In this document: in pieces, positions 25,605 through 33,659 of the stretch
How the letters are laid out: each line of letters starts with the position of its first letter
Position numbering within the stretch: the stretch's first letter is position 1
Source: Streptomyces koelreuteriae
GTDB taxonomy: Bacteria; Actinomycetota; Actinomycetes; Streptomycetales; Streptomycetaceae
DNA: 64,000 bases
Reading direction: 5' to 3'
NCBI RefSeq assembly: GCF_018604545.1
Contig: NZ_CP075896.1
Span: 6,076,001-6,140,000 of the forward strand
The notes under the pieces: model-generated
Told to the model about the DNA's origin: nothing
The model's database searches: none
Seen by the model: only the letters and a program-made list of their open reading frames with translations
Position numbers and translations under genes: made by a program

Positions 25605-25784
25605 ATGCCCCGCCTCGCCCTCTACGCCTCCATCTTCTGCGTCCTGTCCGTGGCCGCGGCCGTGGTCTCCTTCGTGCAGGGCAGCTGGCTGGGGATCGTC
25701 TGGGTGCTGCTCGCCGGACTGTCGTCGAACATGACCTGGTACTACGTGAAGCGCGCCAAGGCCCAGAAGTCGCCCACGGGCTGA
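25605..25784 (+). CDS. Small two-helix membrane protein
   Basis: The protein has 59 residues starting MPRLALYASIFCVLSVAAA. Two hydrophobic helices are followed by a basic tail (YYVKRAKAQKSP), so the C-terminus is probably cytoplasmic. ATG 25605 follows AGGAG; the upstream in-frame start at 25569 adds 12 hydrophilic residues and is less likely. The function is unknown. It lies downstream of npdG and five bases from the convergent protease gene. Confidence 0.65.
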   Translation: MPRLALYASIFCVLSVAAAVVSFVQGSWLGIVWVLLAGLSSNMTWYYVKRAKAQKSPTG

Positions 25785-25788
25785 CCCC

Positions 25789-26589
25789 TCAGGGCGCGGC
25801 CGAGCAGAACTCGTTCGAGCCCTGCCAGAAGCGGTACAGCTCCTGACCGCAGTACGTCTCGAAGTCGCTGATCTTCAGAGACTTCAGGATCGTGTCGATC
25901 ACGTCGAAGAACACGCCGTTCACCGCGGGCAGCCACAGCAGCGCGAACACGAACAGCAGGCCGAACGGCGCGAACGGCTCCACCTGGCGCCGGATCTTGT
26001 ACGACAGCCACGGCTCGATCACGCCGTAGCCGTCCAGGCCCGGCACCGGCAGGAAGTTCAGCAGCGCGGCCGTCACCTGGAGCAGGGCGAGGAAGGCCAG
26101 GGCGAACCGGAAGTCGGTCGGCACGCCGTCCAGGGCGTCCAGCCAGAACGGGGCCGTGCAGACGATCGCGAACAGCACGTTCGTCAGCGGACCCGCGGCC
26201 GAGATGAGGCTGTGCTTCCAGCGCCCCTGGATCCGCCCCCGCTCGATGAACACCGCGCCACCGGGCAGGCCGATCCCGCCCATGATCACGAAGATCACCG
26301 GCAGCACGATGCTGAGCAGCGCGTGCGTGTACTTCAAGGGGTTCAGCGTCAGATAGCCCTTGGCGCCGATCGAGATGTCGCCGCTGTGCAGGGCGGTGCG
26401 CGCGTGCGCGTACTCGTGCAGACACAGGGAGACGATCCAGGCCGCCGTCACGAAGAGGAACACGGCGACACCGGGCTGCTCCGCGAAACCGGTCCAGGTC
26501 GCCCACCCGGTGACCGCCGTCACGGCCAGAATCCCGACGAAGACGGGACTGATCCGCCGCTCGCTGTGGCGGCTGGTGGCGGTGGTCAT
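25789..26589 (-). CDS. Site-2 protease family (M50) membrane protein
   Basis: The protein has 266 residues and about six helices. The zinc motif HEYAHA lies in the second helix (IVSLCLHEYAHARTALHSGD), and the partner motif NFLPVPGLDGYG, equivalent to NPxPxxxLDG, lies in a later helix. Family members cleave within membranes, for example to release transcription factors. The residues needed for zinc binding (two His plus Asp) are present, so the protein should be active. The start ATG at 26589 was chosen by family length. No substrate is identifiable. Confidence 0.9.
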   Translation of the reverse strand: MTTATSRHSERRISPVFVGILAVTAVTGWATWTGFAEQPGVAVFLFVTAAWIVSLCLHEYAHARTALHSGDISIGAKGYLTLNPLKYTHALLSIVLPVIFVIMGGIGLPGGAVFIERGRIQGRWKHSLISAAGPLTNVLFAIVCTAPFWLDALDGVPTDFRFALAFLALLQVTAALLNFLPVPGLDGYGVIEPWLSYKIRRQVEPFAPFGLLFVFALLWLPAVNGVFFDVIDTILKSLKISDFETYCGQELYRFWQGSNEFCSAAP

Positions 26590-26703
26590 GGGGCTCCCTG
26601 CACTCTTCGCACTCTTCGGACACGCGATGGGACTGCCCGACCGTACCGGGCGCACGGGGAAAACGTCTCGCGCGGGGCGGTCGGTTCCGGAGAGGGTGGG
26701 GGC

Positions 26704-27252
26704 ATGGGGCTCTGGCACGTGTTCTACGCGGACTGGCAGATGGAGTGCTGCGGCACACCGTTCTCGGTGGGGGACGAGGTGAGCTGGCCCCTGCTGCTCC
26801 TGGACCCGGCCGACGTGTACGGCGGCGGCTGGCACGACCAGCTCACCAAGGTCGCCGGACCGGTGGAGCACGTGGGCGGCGTCCGGGTGGTGCGGGAGGA
26901 GTCGGGCCTGACGGTGGCCCTGGGCGGGCAGCCCCGGAGGGCTACCCGCTCGGTCGGGCTGCTCTCCGTCGAGCGGCACGGCGCGTCCTGGCCCCAGGTC
27001 ACCGGGCGGGTACGGGCCGTGCGGGTGCTGTCCCAGGGCTACGCCGAGACCCCGCCCGGCTCGCGCTCCTGGCAGCCGGTCCCGGGGGAGCGGAGTCTGA
27101 GGGCGGTCGAGCGGTGCCCGAAGTGGTTCGCCGACGGTGACGCGGAGCAGGGGCGACGGTGGAGGGAGTCGGGGGTGATGGTGGCGCTGGAGTCCCCGAG
27201 TGTGGGCGTGGCCCCACCGGGGACAGAGGGCGCTGGGCGGCGTCGGGGCTGA
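26704..27252 (+). CDS. DUF6578-like hypothetical protein
   Basis: The protein has 182 residues and is soluble. It starts MGLWHVFYADWQMECCGTPF and continues GDEVSWPLLL; the rest is strand-rich with a Trp/Pro-rich C-terminal region. Similar proteins with an N-terminal WQMECCGTPF signature occur in many Streptomyces; I recall them as DUF6578, function unknown. The ATG follows GGAGAGGGTGGGGG. It lies 77 bp upstream of the AfsR-like gene in the same direction. Confidence 0.65.
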   Translation: MGLWHVFYADWQMECCGTPFSVGDEVSWPLLLLDPADVYGGGWHDQLTKVAGPVEHVGGVRVVREESGLTVALGGQPRRATRSVGLLSVERHGASWPQVTGRVRAVRVLSQGYAETPPGSRSWQPVPGERSLRAVERCPKWFADGDAEQGRRWRESGVMVALESPSVGVAPPGTEGAGRRRG

Positions 27253-27329
27253 GGCCGGGTGGCTCCGCAGCCAAGGGCGTCCGCCGCGCCGTAGAAACCT
27301 CGTGACCCGTTCTCGTACCACCGGAGACA

Positions 27330-30300
27330 ATGGACCCCGTGCGCTACCGCATCCTCGGCACCACGCAAGCGCTCCGCACCGACGGCACGGTCGTTTCGGT
27401 GGGCGGGGCGCGTTTGCGTGCGCTGCTGACCGTGCTCGCCCTGCGGGCCGGCCGTACCGTGCCCGTGGGGCTGCTCGTCGACGAGGTGTGGGACGGCGCC
27501 CCGCCCGCCGACGGTCCGGCGGCGCTCCAGGCGCTGATCGGGCGGTTGCGGCGGGCGCTCGGGGCGGACGCGGTCGCCTCCGCCGAGGGCGGGTACCGGC
27601 TCACGGCCGCGCCCGACGATGTCGACCTGCACCGGTTCGAGCGGCTGGCCGGCGAGGGACTGCGGGCCCTGGCCGACGACGACCCCGCCAAGGCCGCCGT
27701 GATCCTCGACGACGCCCTCGCGCTGTGGCGCGGCCCGGCCCTGGCCGACCTCCCCGACCGCACCGCCGAGGCGGCCCGCCTGGACACCCGCCGCCTGGAC
27801 GTCCTGCGCGCCCGCCACACCGCCGCCCTCGCCCTCGGCCAGGCCGAACAGTCCCTGCCGGAGCTGACCGCCCTGTGCGACGGCCACCCCCTGGACGAAC
27901 CCCTCCAGACCCTGCGTCTGCGCGCCCTGCGCGACGCCGGCCGCACGGCGGAGGCGCTGGACGCCTACGAGGAGGTCCGGCGCTCGCTCGCCGATCGGCT
28001 GGGCGCCGACCCGGGGCCGGAACTGCGCTCCCTGCACGCGGAGTTGCTGAGCCTCGGGGGCGGCCCCGCGCCCGTCGTCGAGCCCCGGCCCGTCGGTAAT
28101 CTGCGGGCGCGGCTCACCTCCTTCATCGGCCGTGAGAGCGACATCGAGACCATCCGGGGCGATCTCACCACCGCCCGGCTGGTCACCCTTCTCGGACCCG
28201 GCGGGGCCGGCAAGACCCGGCTGTCGCAGGAGGCCGCCGAGACCGTACGGCCCGCCATGTCCGGCGGCGTGTGGCTGGCCGAACTCGCCCCCGTCGACGA
28301 TCCGGCCGCCGTCCCGGAAGCCGTACTCACCGCCGTAGGCGCCCGGGAGACCGTGCTGTACGGCGGCGGCGCCGAGGGCATGCGGGCCGCTGTCGCCGAC
28401 CGGCTCGACGACCCCGTCGAGCGGCTCGCCGAGCACTGCTCCCGCCCCGGCATGCTGCTGATCCTCGACAACTGCGAGCACGTCGCCGACGCAGCCGCCC
28501 GGCTCGCCGAGGAACTGCTGGAGCGCTGCCCGGGCCTGACCGTCCTCGCCACCAGCCGTGAACCCCTGGGCGTACCGGGGGAGTTGCTGCGGCCCGTGGA
28601 GCCGCTGCCCGAGCCGGTCGCGCTGCGGCTGCTCGCCGAGCGGGGCGGGGCGGCCCGGCCCGGCTTCCGCGTCCAGGACGACCCCGGGGCGTGCGCGGAG
28701 ATCTGCCGCCGCCTCGACGGTCTGCCCCTGGCCATCGAACTCGCCGCCGCCCGGCTGCGGATGCTCACCCCCCGCCAGATCGCCGAGCGGCTCGACGACC
28801 GCTTCCGCCTCCTCACCTCCGGCAGCCGCACCGTCCTGCCCCGCCAGCAGACCCTCAGAGCCGTCGTCGACTGGTCCTGGGACCTGCTCGACGAGGACGA
28901 ACGGGACGTCCTGCGGCGGCTGTCGGTGTTCGCGGGCGGCTGCGACCTCCCCGCCGCCGAGGCGGTGTGCGGGCCGGTCGCCCTGGAGGTGCTCGGCTCG
29001 CTCGTCGACCGCTCCCTGGTCGTGGCCGCGCCGCCCGGTGAGTCCTCGGACGGCGAGATGCGCTACCGGCTGCTGGAGACCGTCGCCGAGTACGCCGCCG
29101 AGCGGCTGGACGAGGCCGGACAGCGCGCCGAGGCCGAACGCGCCCATCTGACGTACTTCCGCGAACTCGCCCGCCGCACCGACCCGTTGCTGCACGGCCC
29201 CGGCCAGCTCGCCGCCATCCACCGGCTGGAGCGGGAGTACGAGAATCTGCGCACCGCCCTGCGCCACGCCGTCGCCCTGCGCGACGAGCAGGAGGCGCTC
29301 TGCCTCGCGCTGTCCCTCGTCTGGTACTGGCAGATGCGCGACCTGCGCATCGAGGCCCGCACCTGGTGCCGCGAGGTCATGACCCTCGGCCCCGACCCCT
29401 TCACCGAGCCCGTCCGCCCCGCCGCCCCGGTCTGGCAGCGCTGCACCGACGCCCCGCCCCCGATGACCGGCGAGGTCCTCCAGGAGGCCCGGCGCGGGAT
29501 CCACCTGGCGCATCTCGCCTGCATGGACACCGAACTGGACGCCTGGCAGACCCCGCGGGCCCAGCAGAAGCTGAACACCATCGCCGACACCTACGAGCCC
29601 GGCCTCCCGCAGACCTGCCGGCTCCCCGGCCTGCTCTGGCTCTTCGCCGTGATGCTGACCGGCGACATGGACCGGCTGCGCGTCGTCATGGAGGCGTCCA
29701 TCCGCACCTGCCGGGAGACCCCCGGCTTTGAATGGGAGCTGGCCTCCGGCCTCCAGATGCGGGCCAACTTCCTCGCCAACCGCACCGACTGGGCGGGCGA
29801 CGCCGCCCGGGACGCCGACGAGTCGCTGGAGATCTACCGGCGCCTCGGCGACGCCTGGGGCACCGCCGAGGCCCTCTCCGCCCGCGCCGAGACCCATGAA
29901 CGCAGAGGCGCCTACGCCCTGGCCGCCGCCGACTACGAGGCCGCCATCGCCCACGCGGACCACCTCGGCGCCCACGGCCAGACGGCCGTGCTCACCGCCC
30001 GGCTCGGCAACGCGCTGCTGGAGGCCGGCGAGGAGGAGCGCGGCGAGCGGCTGCTGCGCGAGGTGATCGCCGAGCGCGGGGACTCGATCAGCGAGGCCAT
30101 GCCCGCCGCCCGCCTCTACCTGGCCGTCCGGCTGGGCCTGACGGACCGGGTGCCCGAGGCACGCGAGCAACTGCGACGGCTGCGGCAGGACTTCCGTATC
30201 GCCCACTTCATCGTCTTCGATGCGTTCATCCTCGGCGCCGAGGCCTGGCTGGACGCCGTGGAGGGGCGGCACGCGGAGTGCCTTGACCTCATCCGCAAGG

Positions 30301-30605
30301 CGCTGGAGCGTGCCGCCGACCCGCGCTCGCAGCTCATCGCCCCCCATATGCGCGCGGTGTACCTGACCATCGGGGCCGGAGCCCTGGCCGGCCTCGACGG
30401 CGGGCACCGCGCCCACGACGCGGCCCGCTGCCTGGGCGCCGCCGACGGCCTTCTGCCGCCCGGCCATGTCGCCGCGCGGCAGGAGCGCGAGACCCGCGAG
30501 CGGGCGGAGCTGCGGGCCCGGGCGGTGCTCGGCGACCCGGCGTACGAGAGCGCGTACGCGGAAGGCGGCGGCCTCTCCGCCGAGGAGGCCACCGCCCTGG
30601 TCTGA
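27330..30605 (+). CDS. AfsR/SARP-type large transcriptional regulator
   Basis: The protein has 1091 residues. Residues 1-95 form the OmpR-like DNA-binding domain (VSVGGARLRALLTVLALRAGR, then LVDEVWDG) and about 100-250 the bacterial transcriptional activation domain (ADRLGADPGPELRSLHAEL). An NB-ARC ATPase follows, with P-loop LLGPGGAGKTRL near residue 290 and LPLAIELAAARLRML further on. The C-terminal half (about 650-1091) is TPR-like helical sequence. It is built like AfsR, which activates secondary metabolism and integrates kinase signals. No biosynthetic cluster lies beside it, so its targets are unknown. ATG 27330 is tight to GGAG; GTG 27339 is an alternative. Confidence 0.9.
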   Translation: MDPVRYRILGTTQALRTDGTVVSVGGARLRALLTVLALRAGRTVPVGLLVDEVWDGAPPADGPAALQALIGRLRRALGADAVASAEGGYRLTAAPDDVDLHRFERLAGEGLRALADDDPAKAAVILDDALALWRGPALADLPDRTAEAARLDTRRLDVLRARHTAALALGQAEQSLPELTALCDGHPLDEPLQTLRLRALRDAGRTAEALDAYEEVRRSLADRLGADPGPELRSLHAELLSLGGGPAPVVEPRPVGNLRARLTSFIGRESDIETIRGDLTTARLVTLLGPGGAGKTRLSQEAAETVRPAMSGGVWLAELAPVDDPAAVPEAVLTAVGARETVLYGGGAEGMRAAVADRLDDPVERLAEHCSRPGMLLILDNCEHVADAAARLAEELLERCPGLTVLATSREPLGVPGELLRPVEPLPEPVALRLLAERGGAARPGFRVQDDPGACAEICRRLDGLPLAIELAAARLRMLTPRQIAERLDDRFRLLTSGSRTVLPRQQTLRAVVDWSWDLLDEDERDVLRRLSVFAGGCDLPAAEAVCGPVALEVLGSLVDRSLVVAAPPGESSDGEMRYRLLETVAEYAAERLDEAGQRAEAERAHLTYFRELARRTDPLLHGPGQLAAIHRLEREYENLRTALRHAVALRDEQEALCLALSLVWYWQMRDLRIEARTWCREVMTLGPDPFTEPVRPAAPVWQRCTDAPPPMTGEVLQEARRGIHLAHLACMDTELDAWQTPRAQQKLNTIADTYEPGLPQTCRLPGLLWLFAVMLTGDMDRLRVVMEASIRTCRETPGFEWELASGLQMRANFLANRTDWAGDAARDADESLEIYRRLGDAWGTAEALSARAETHERRGAYALAAADYEAAIAHADHLGAHGQTAVLTARLGNALLEAGEEERGERLLREVIAERGDSISEAMPAARLYLAVRLGLTDRVPEAREQLRRLRQDFRIAHFIVFDAFILGAEAWLDAVEGRHAECLDLIRKALERAADPRSQLIAPHMRAVYLTIGAGALAGLDGGHRAHDAARCLGAADGLLPPGHVAARQERETRERAELRARAVLGDPAYESAYAEGGGLSAEEATALV

Positions 30606-30634
30606 CGCGAACGACGCGAAGACGGCCTCTCCGC

Positions 30635-31456
30635 TCAGCTCTTGGTGCGGAACTTGTGGATCGCGATCGGAGCCATCACCGCCGTGATCGCCACCGACCA
30701 GCCGAGCGTCACCCACAGATCGTGCGCGACCGGCCCGCCGACCATCAGCCCGCGCGCGGCGTCCGCCAGCGTGGACAGCGGGTTGTAGTCGGTGAAGGCC
30801 TGCAGCCAGCCCGGCATCGAGGTCGTCGGCGCGAAGATCGACGAGCCGAACTGGAGCGGGAACAGCACCAGGAAGCCCATCGCCTGCACGGACTGCGCGT
30901 TCTTCATGATCACGCCCAGGGTGAGGAACACCCACATGATCGACGAGGCGAACGCGGTGGACAGCGCCACGGTCGCGAGCAGACCGGGCCAGTTGGTGAT
31001 CTCGAACCCGACCGCGACGGCGACGATCATCAGCACGGCGGTCGCGAACAGCATCCGCAGCAGCTCCACCGAGATCTTCGCGAAGAGCACCGAGCCGCGC
31101 CCGATGGGCAGGGACCGGAAGCGGTCCATGACACCGGAGTTGAAGTCCTGGCTGAAGCCGGTGCCGACGCCCTGGGACAGCGTCATGCTCATCATCGCGA
31201 TCATGCCCGGGATCACGTACTGCACATACTGGTCCTGCCCGCCGCCCAGCGCCTGCCCGATCGAGCCGCCGAACACGAACACGAACAGCAGGGTGAAGAT
31301 GACCGGCATCAGCAGCGCGTCGGCCATCGACTCCGGGTCCTTGCGGATCCACAGCAGATTGCGGCGGACCAGGGCCCCGGTGTGGCGCAGATGGGCACGC
31401 GGCGAGATACGGGCGTCCGCCTCGCCCTCGTGGATGGCTGCGGTGGCGGCGCTCAT
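30635..31456 (-). CDS. DrrB-type ABC-2 exporter permease
   Basis: The protein has 273 residues and six helices. It begins with a soluble stretch, then RRNLLWIRKDPESMADALLMPV, and contains FGSSIFAPTTSMPGWLQAF and NPLSTLADAARGLM, hallmarks of the daunorubicin-resistance (DrrB) ABC-2 permeases. It forms the membrane part of a drug or metabolite exporter with the ATPase encoded just upstream. Its ATG (31454-31456) overlaps the ATPase stop (ATGA), giving coupled translation. It converges with the AfsR-like gene 29 bp away. Confidence 0.9.
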   Translation of the reverse strand: MSAATAAIHEGEADARISPRAHLRHTGALVRRNLLWIRKDPESMADALLMPVIFTLLFVFVFGGSIGQALGGGQDQYVQYVIPGMIAMMSMTLSQGVGTGFSQDFNSGVMDRFRSLPIGRGSVLFAKISVELLRMLFATAVLMIVAVAVGFEITNWPGLLATVALSTAFASSIMWVFLTLGVIMKNAQSVQAMGFLVLFPLQFGSSIFAPTTSMPGWLQAFTDYNPLSTLADAARGLMVGGPVAHDLWVTLGWSVAITAVMAPIAIHKFRTKS

Positions 31457-32472
31457 ACGGCGACCTCCTGACGGTCGTCGGCGGGCACGGTGTCCTGCGG
31501 GGCACTGGCGCGGTGGCCGGTGAGGGACAGGAACACCTCGTCCAGGCTGGGCAGTTCGGTGGTGATGGAGGAGAGCGTGATGCCACGCGAGGTGACCGCG
31601 CCGACCACGGCTGTCAGCTGCTCGTCGCTGAGGATCGGCACGAGGACGTCGCCCCGGTCGCTGTCCACGGTCGTGGTCGCGAGGCCGGTGATGCCCAAGT
31701 CGTCCAGAGCGGCGGCGAGGGGCCGCAGCTGCACCGGATCGGCCGGGCGTATCCGCAGCGCACGGCCGCCGACCTTCGCCTTCAGCTCCTCGATGGCGCC
31801 GCCCGCGATGACCTGCCCGCGGTCCACGACCGTCAGCTCGGTGGCGAGCTGCTCGGCCTCCTCCATGTACTGAGTGGTGAGCAGCACGGTGACGCCGTCG
31901 CCGACCATGCGCTTGACCTCGTCCCACACCTCGTTGCGGGTGCGCGGGTCGAGCCCGGTGGTCGGCTCGTCCAGGAAGAGCACGGCCGGTCGGCCGATCA
32001 TCGAGGCGGCCAGGTCCAGCCGTCGCCGCATGCCTCCGGAGTACGTCGCCGCGGGCCGCTTGGCGGCCTCGGTGAGCGTGAAGCGCTCCAGCAGTTCGTC
32101 GGCCCGGGCCCGGGCGCTCTTGCGGGGCAGATCGAGCAGCCGCCCGATCATGTACAGGTTCTCCCAGCCCGAGAGCTTCTCGTCCACGGAGGCGTACTGC
32201 CCCGTGAGGCCGATCACCCGGCGCAGCTGCCGGGGCTGCCGTACGACGTCGTAGCCGACGACGGTGGCCCGGCCCGAGTCGGGGGCGAGCAGCGTGGACA
32301 GGATCCGCACCAGGGTCGTCTTGCCGGCCCCGTTCGGCCCGAGCACCCCCATCACGGTGCCCTCCCGCACGTCCAGGTCGACCCCGTCCAGTGCCTTGGT
32401 CTCGCCGTAGTGCTTCACCAGCCCCCGCACGGTGACCGCGGCGCCGCCGGCGTGTGTGTCGATTCGCGTCAT
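31453..32472 (-). CDS. DrrA-type ABC exporter ATP-binding protein
   Basis: The protein has 339 residues. Walker A GPNGAGKTT, signature YSGGMRRRLDLA and Walker B VLFLDEPTTGLD are intact. The approximately 110-residue C-terminal extension with ELPSLDEVFLSLTGH is diagnostic of the daunorubicin-resistance family, where it contacts the permease. ATG 32472 (MTRIDTHAGG) was chosen over a longer frame. Export of a hydrophobic antibiotic-like compound is the usual role, but self-resistance cannot be assigned without a linked pathway. Confidence 0.92.
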   Translation of the reverse strand: MTRIDTHAGGAAVTVRGLVKHYGETKALDGVDLDVREGTVMGVLGPNGAGKTTLVRILSTLLAPDSGRATVVGYDVVRQPRQLRRVIGLTGQYASVDEKLSGWENLYMIGRLLDLPRKSARARADELLERFTLTEAAKRPAATYSGGMRRRLDLAASMIGRPAVLFLDEPTTGLDPRTRNEVWDEVKRMVGDGVTVLLTTQYMEEAEQLATELTVVDRGQVIAGGAIEELKAKVGGRALRIRPADPVQLRPLAAALDDLGITGLATTTVDSDRGDVLVPILSDEQLTAVVGAVTSRGITLSSITTELPSLDEVFLSLTGHRASAPQDTVPADDRQEVAV

Positions 32473-32553
32473 GGGACAGACGGTCTCAGGGCCCACCGAC
32501 AAACCACCGACAAGCCGCCTACAGCCCGCCGACACCACAGAGAAAAGAGGGAA

Positions 32554-32584
32554 GGCCCGCCGACTGGGGGAAGGTCGGCGGGCC
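32554..32584 (-). terminator. Terminator of panB
   Basis: GGCCCGCCGAC pairs perfectly with GTCGGCGGGCC over 11 bp with a 9-base loop, 21 bases past the panB stop. Confidence 0.7.
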
Positions 32585-32605
32585 GTCCGTGGTACCGCTG
32601 TGGCT

Positions 32606-33457
32606 CTAGTGGACGGAGTGCTCCTCCTGCGGGAACGTTCCGCCGACGACGTCCTCGGCGAACGCCTTCGCCGCGCCGCTCATGACCTCACGCAGGTCGG
32701 CGTACTGCTTGACGAATTTGGGGACGCGCCCGCCGGTCAGACCCAGCATGTCGGTCCACACCAGCACCTGCGCGTCGCACTCGGGGCCGGCCCCGATGCC
32801 CACCGTCGGAATCTGCAGCGTCCGCGTCACCTCGGCCGCCAGCTCCGCCGGGACCAGCTCCAGCACCACCGCGAACGCGCCCGCGTCCTGCACGGCCTTC
32901 GCGTCCCGCAGCAACTGCTGGGCCGCCTCCTCGCCCCGCCCCTGCACGCGGTAGCCCATCGCGTTGACGGACTGCGGGGTCAGGCCGATGTGCGCCATGA
33001 CCGGGATGCCGGAGTCGACGAGCAGCCGGATCTGCTCGTGCGACCGCTCGCCCCCTTCCAGCTTCACGGCCTGCACTCCCGCCTCCTTCACCATCCGGGT
33101 CGCCGAGCGCAGCGCCTGCACCGGACCCTCCTGGTAGGAGCCGAAGGGCAGGTCGCCGACGATCAGGGCGCGCGAGGTGCCCCGTACGACCGCCGCGGAC
33201 AGCATGGTCATCTCGTCGAGGGTGACGGGCACGGTCGATTCGTACCCGAGGTGGCAGTTGCCCGCCGAGTCGCCGACGAGCATGACCGGGATCCCGGCCT
33301 CGTCGAACACGGACGCGGTCATCGCGTCGTAGGCGGTGAGCATGGGCCACTTCTCGCCCCGCTCCTTGGCGGCGGCGATGTCGCGCACGGTGATACGGCG
33401 GGTTCCCTTGCCCCCGTACAGCGTCTTGGCGCTCTGGGCAGCCGAAAGCTGCGTCAT
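32606..33457 (-). CDS. panB: 3-methyl-2-oxobutanoate hydroxymethyltransferase
   Basis: The protein has 283 residues and a TIM-barrel. MLTAYDAMTASVFDEAGIPVMLVGDSAGN includes the metal-binding Asp. VKLEGG, the AHIGLTPQSVNAMGGY-like stretch (here AHIGLTPQSVNAMGYRVQG) and GIGAGPECDAQVLVWTDMLG are the family motifs. It transfers a one-carbon unit from methylenetetrahydrofolate to ketoisovalerate, the first step of pantothenate and coenzyme A synthesis. ATG 33457 follows GAGGAG. panC and panD are not in the window. It is divergent from the efflux pump gene at 33660. Confidence 0.94.
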   Translation of the reverse strand: MTQLSAAQSAKTLYGGKGTRRITVRDIAAAKERGEKWPMLTAYDAMTASVFDEAGIPVMLVGDSAGNCHLGYESTVPVTLDEMTMLSAAVVRGTSRALIVGDLPFGSYQEGPVQALRSATRMVKEAGVQAVKLEGGERSHEQIRLLVDSGIPVMAHIGLTPQSVNAMGYRVQGRGEEAAQQLLRDAKAVQDAGAFAVVLELVPAELAAEVTRTLQIPTVGIGAGPECDAQVLVWTDMLGLTGGRVPKFVKQYADLREVMSGAAKAFAEDVVGGTFPQEEHSVH

Positions 33458-33616
33458 TGCACGGCTCCTCACACGTCATCTCGAGGCGCCCTGACGGCGT
33501 CCCCGGACCACGTCCATGGTGGCACCTCGTGCCAAGCAGGGCTAGGGGAGGCCCTGTGAGTTCCGCCCGGCGCGCCGATGGGGCCGTGCGAGTAAGAGCT
33601 CGGTAAGGGTATTCCA

Positions 33617-33635
33617 ATACGAGACGGTCTCGTAT
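33617..33635. promoter_or_regulatory. TetR-type operator upstream of efflux pump
   Basis: ATACGAGAC-G-GTCTCGTAT is a perfect 9-bp inverted repeat with a single central base, 24 bp before the MFS start codon. It is the likely operator of the TetR protein encoded at the end of the same operon. Confidence 0.75.
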
Positions 33636-33659
33636 CGAAATGGTTCTACGCTCGACGGT

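Noticed and set aside
27039..31586. A 1515-codon open frame on the minus strand opposite the AfsR-like gene
   Set aside because: It is the antisense shadow of a high-GC coding region, rich in Gly, Arg, Pro and Gln with no motifs, while the plus strand carries complete AfsR domains.
32473..32605. Riboswitch in front of panB or the ABC operon
   Set aside because: The only clear structure is the panB terminator; no conserved riboswitch core was recognised.
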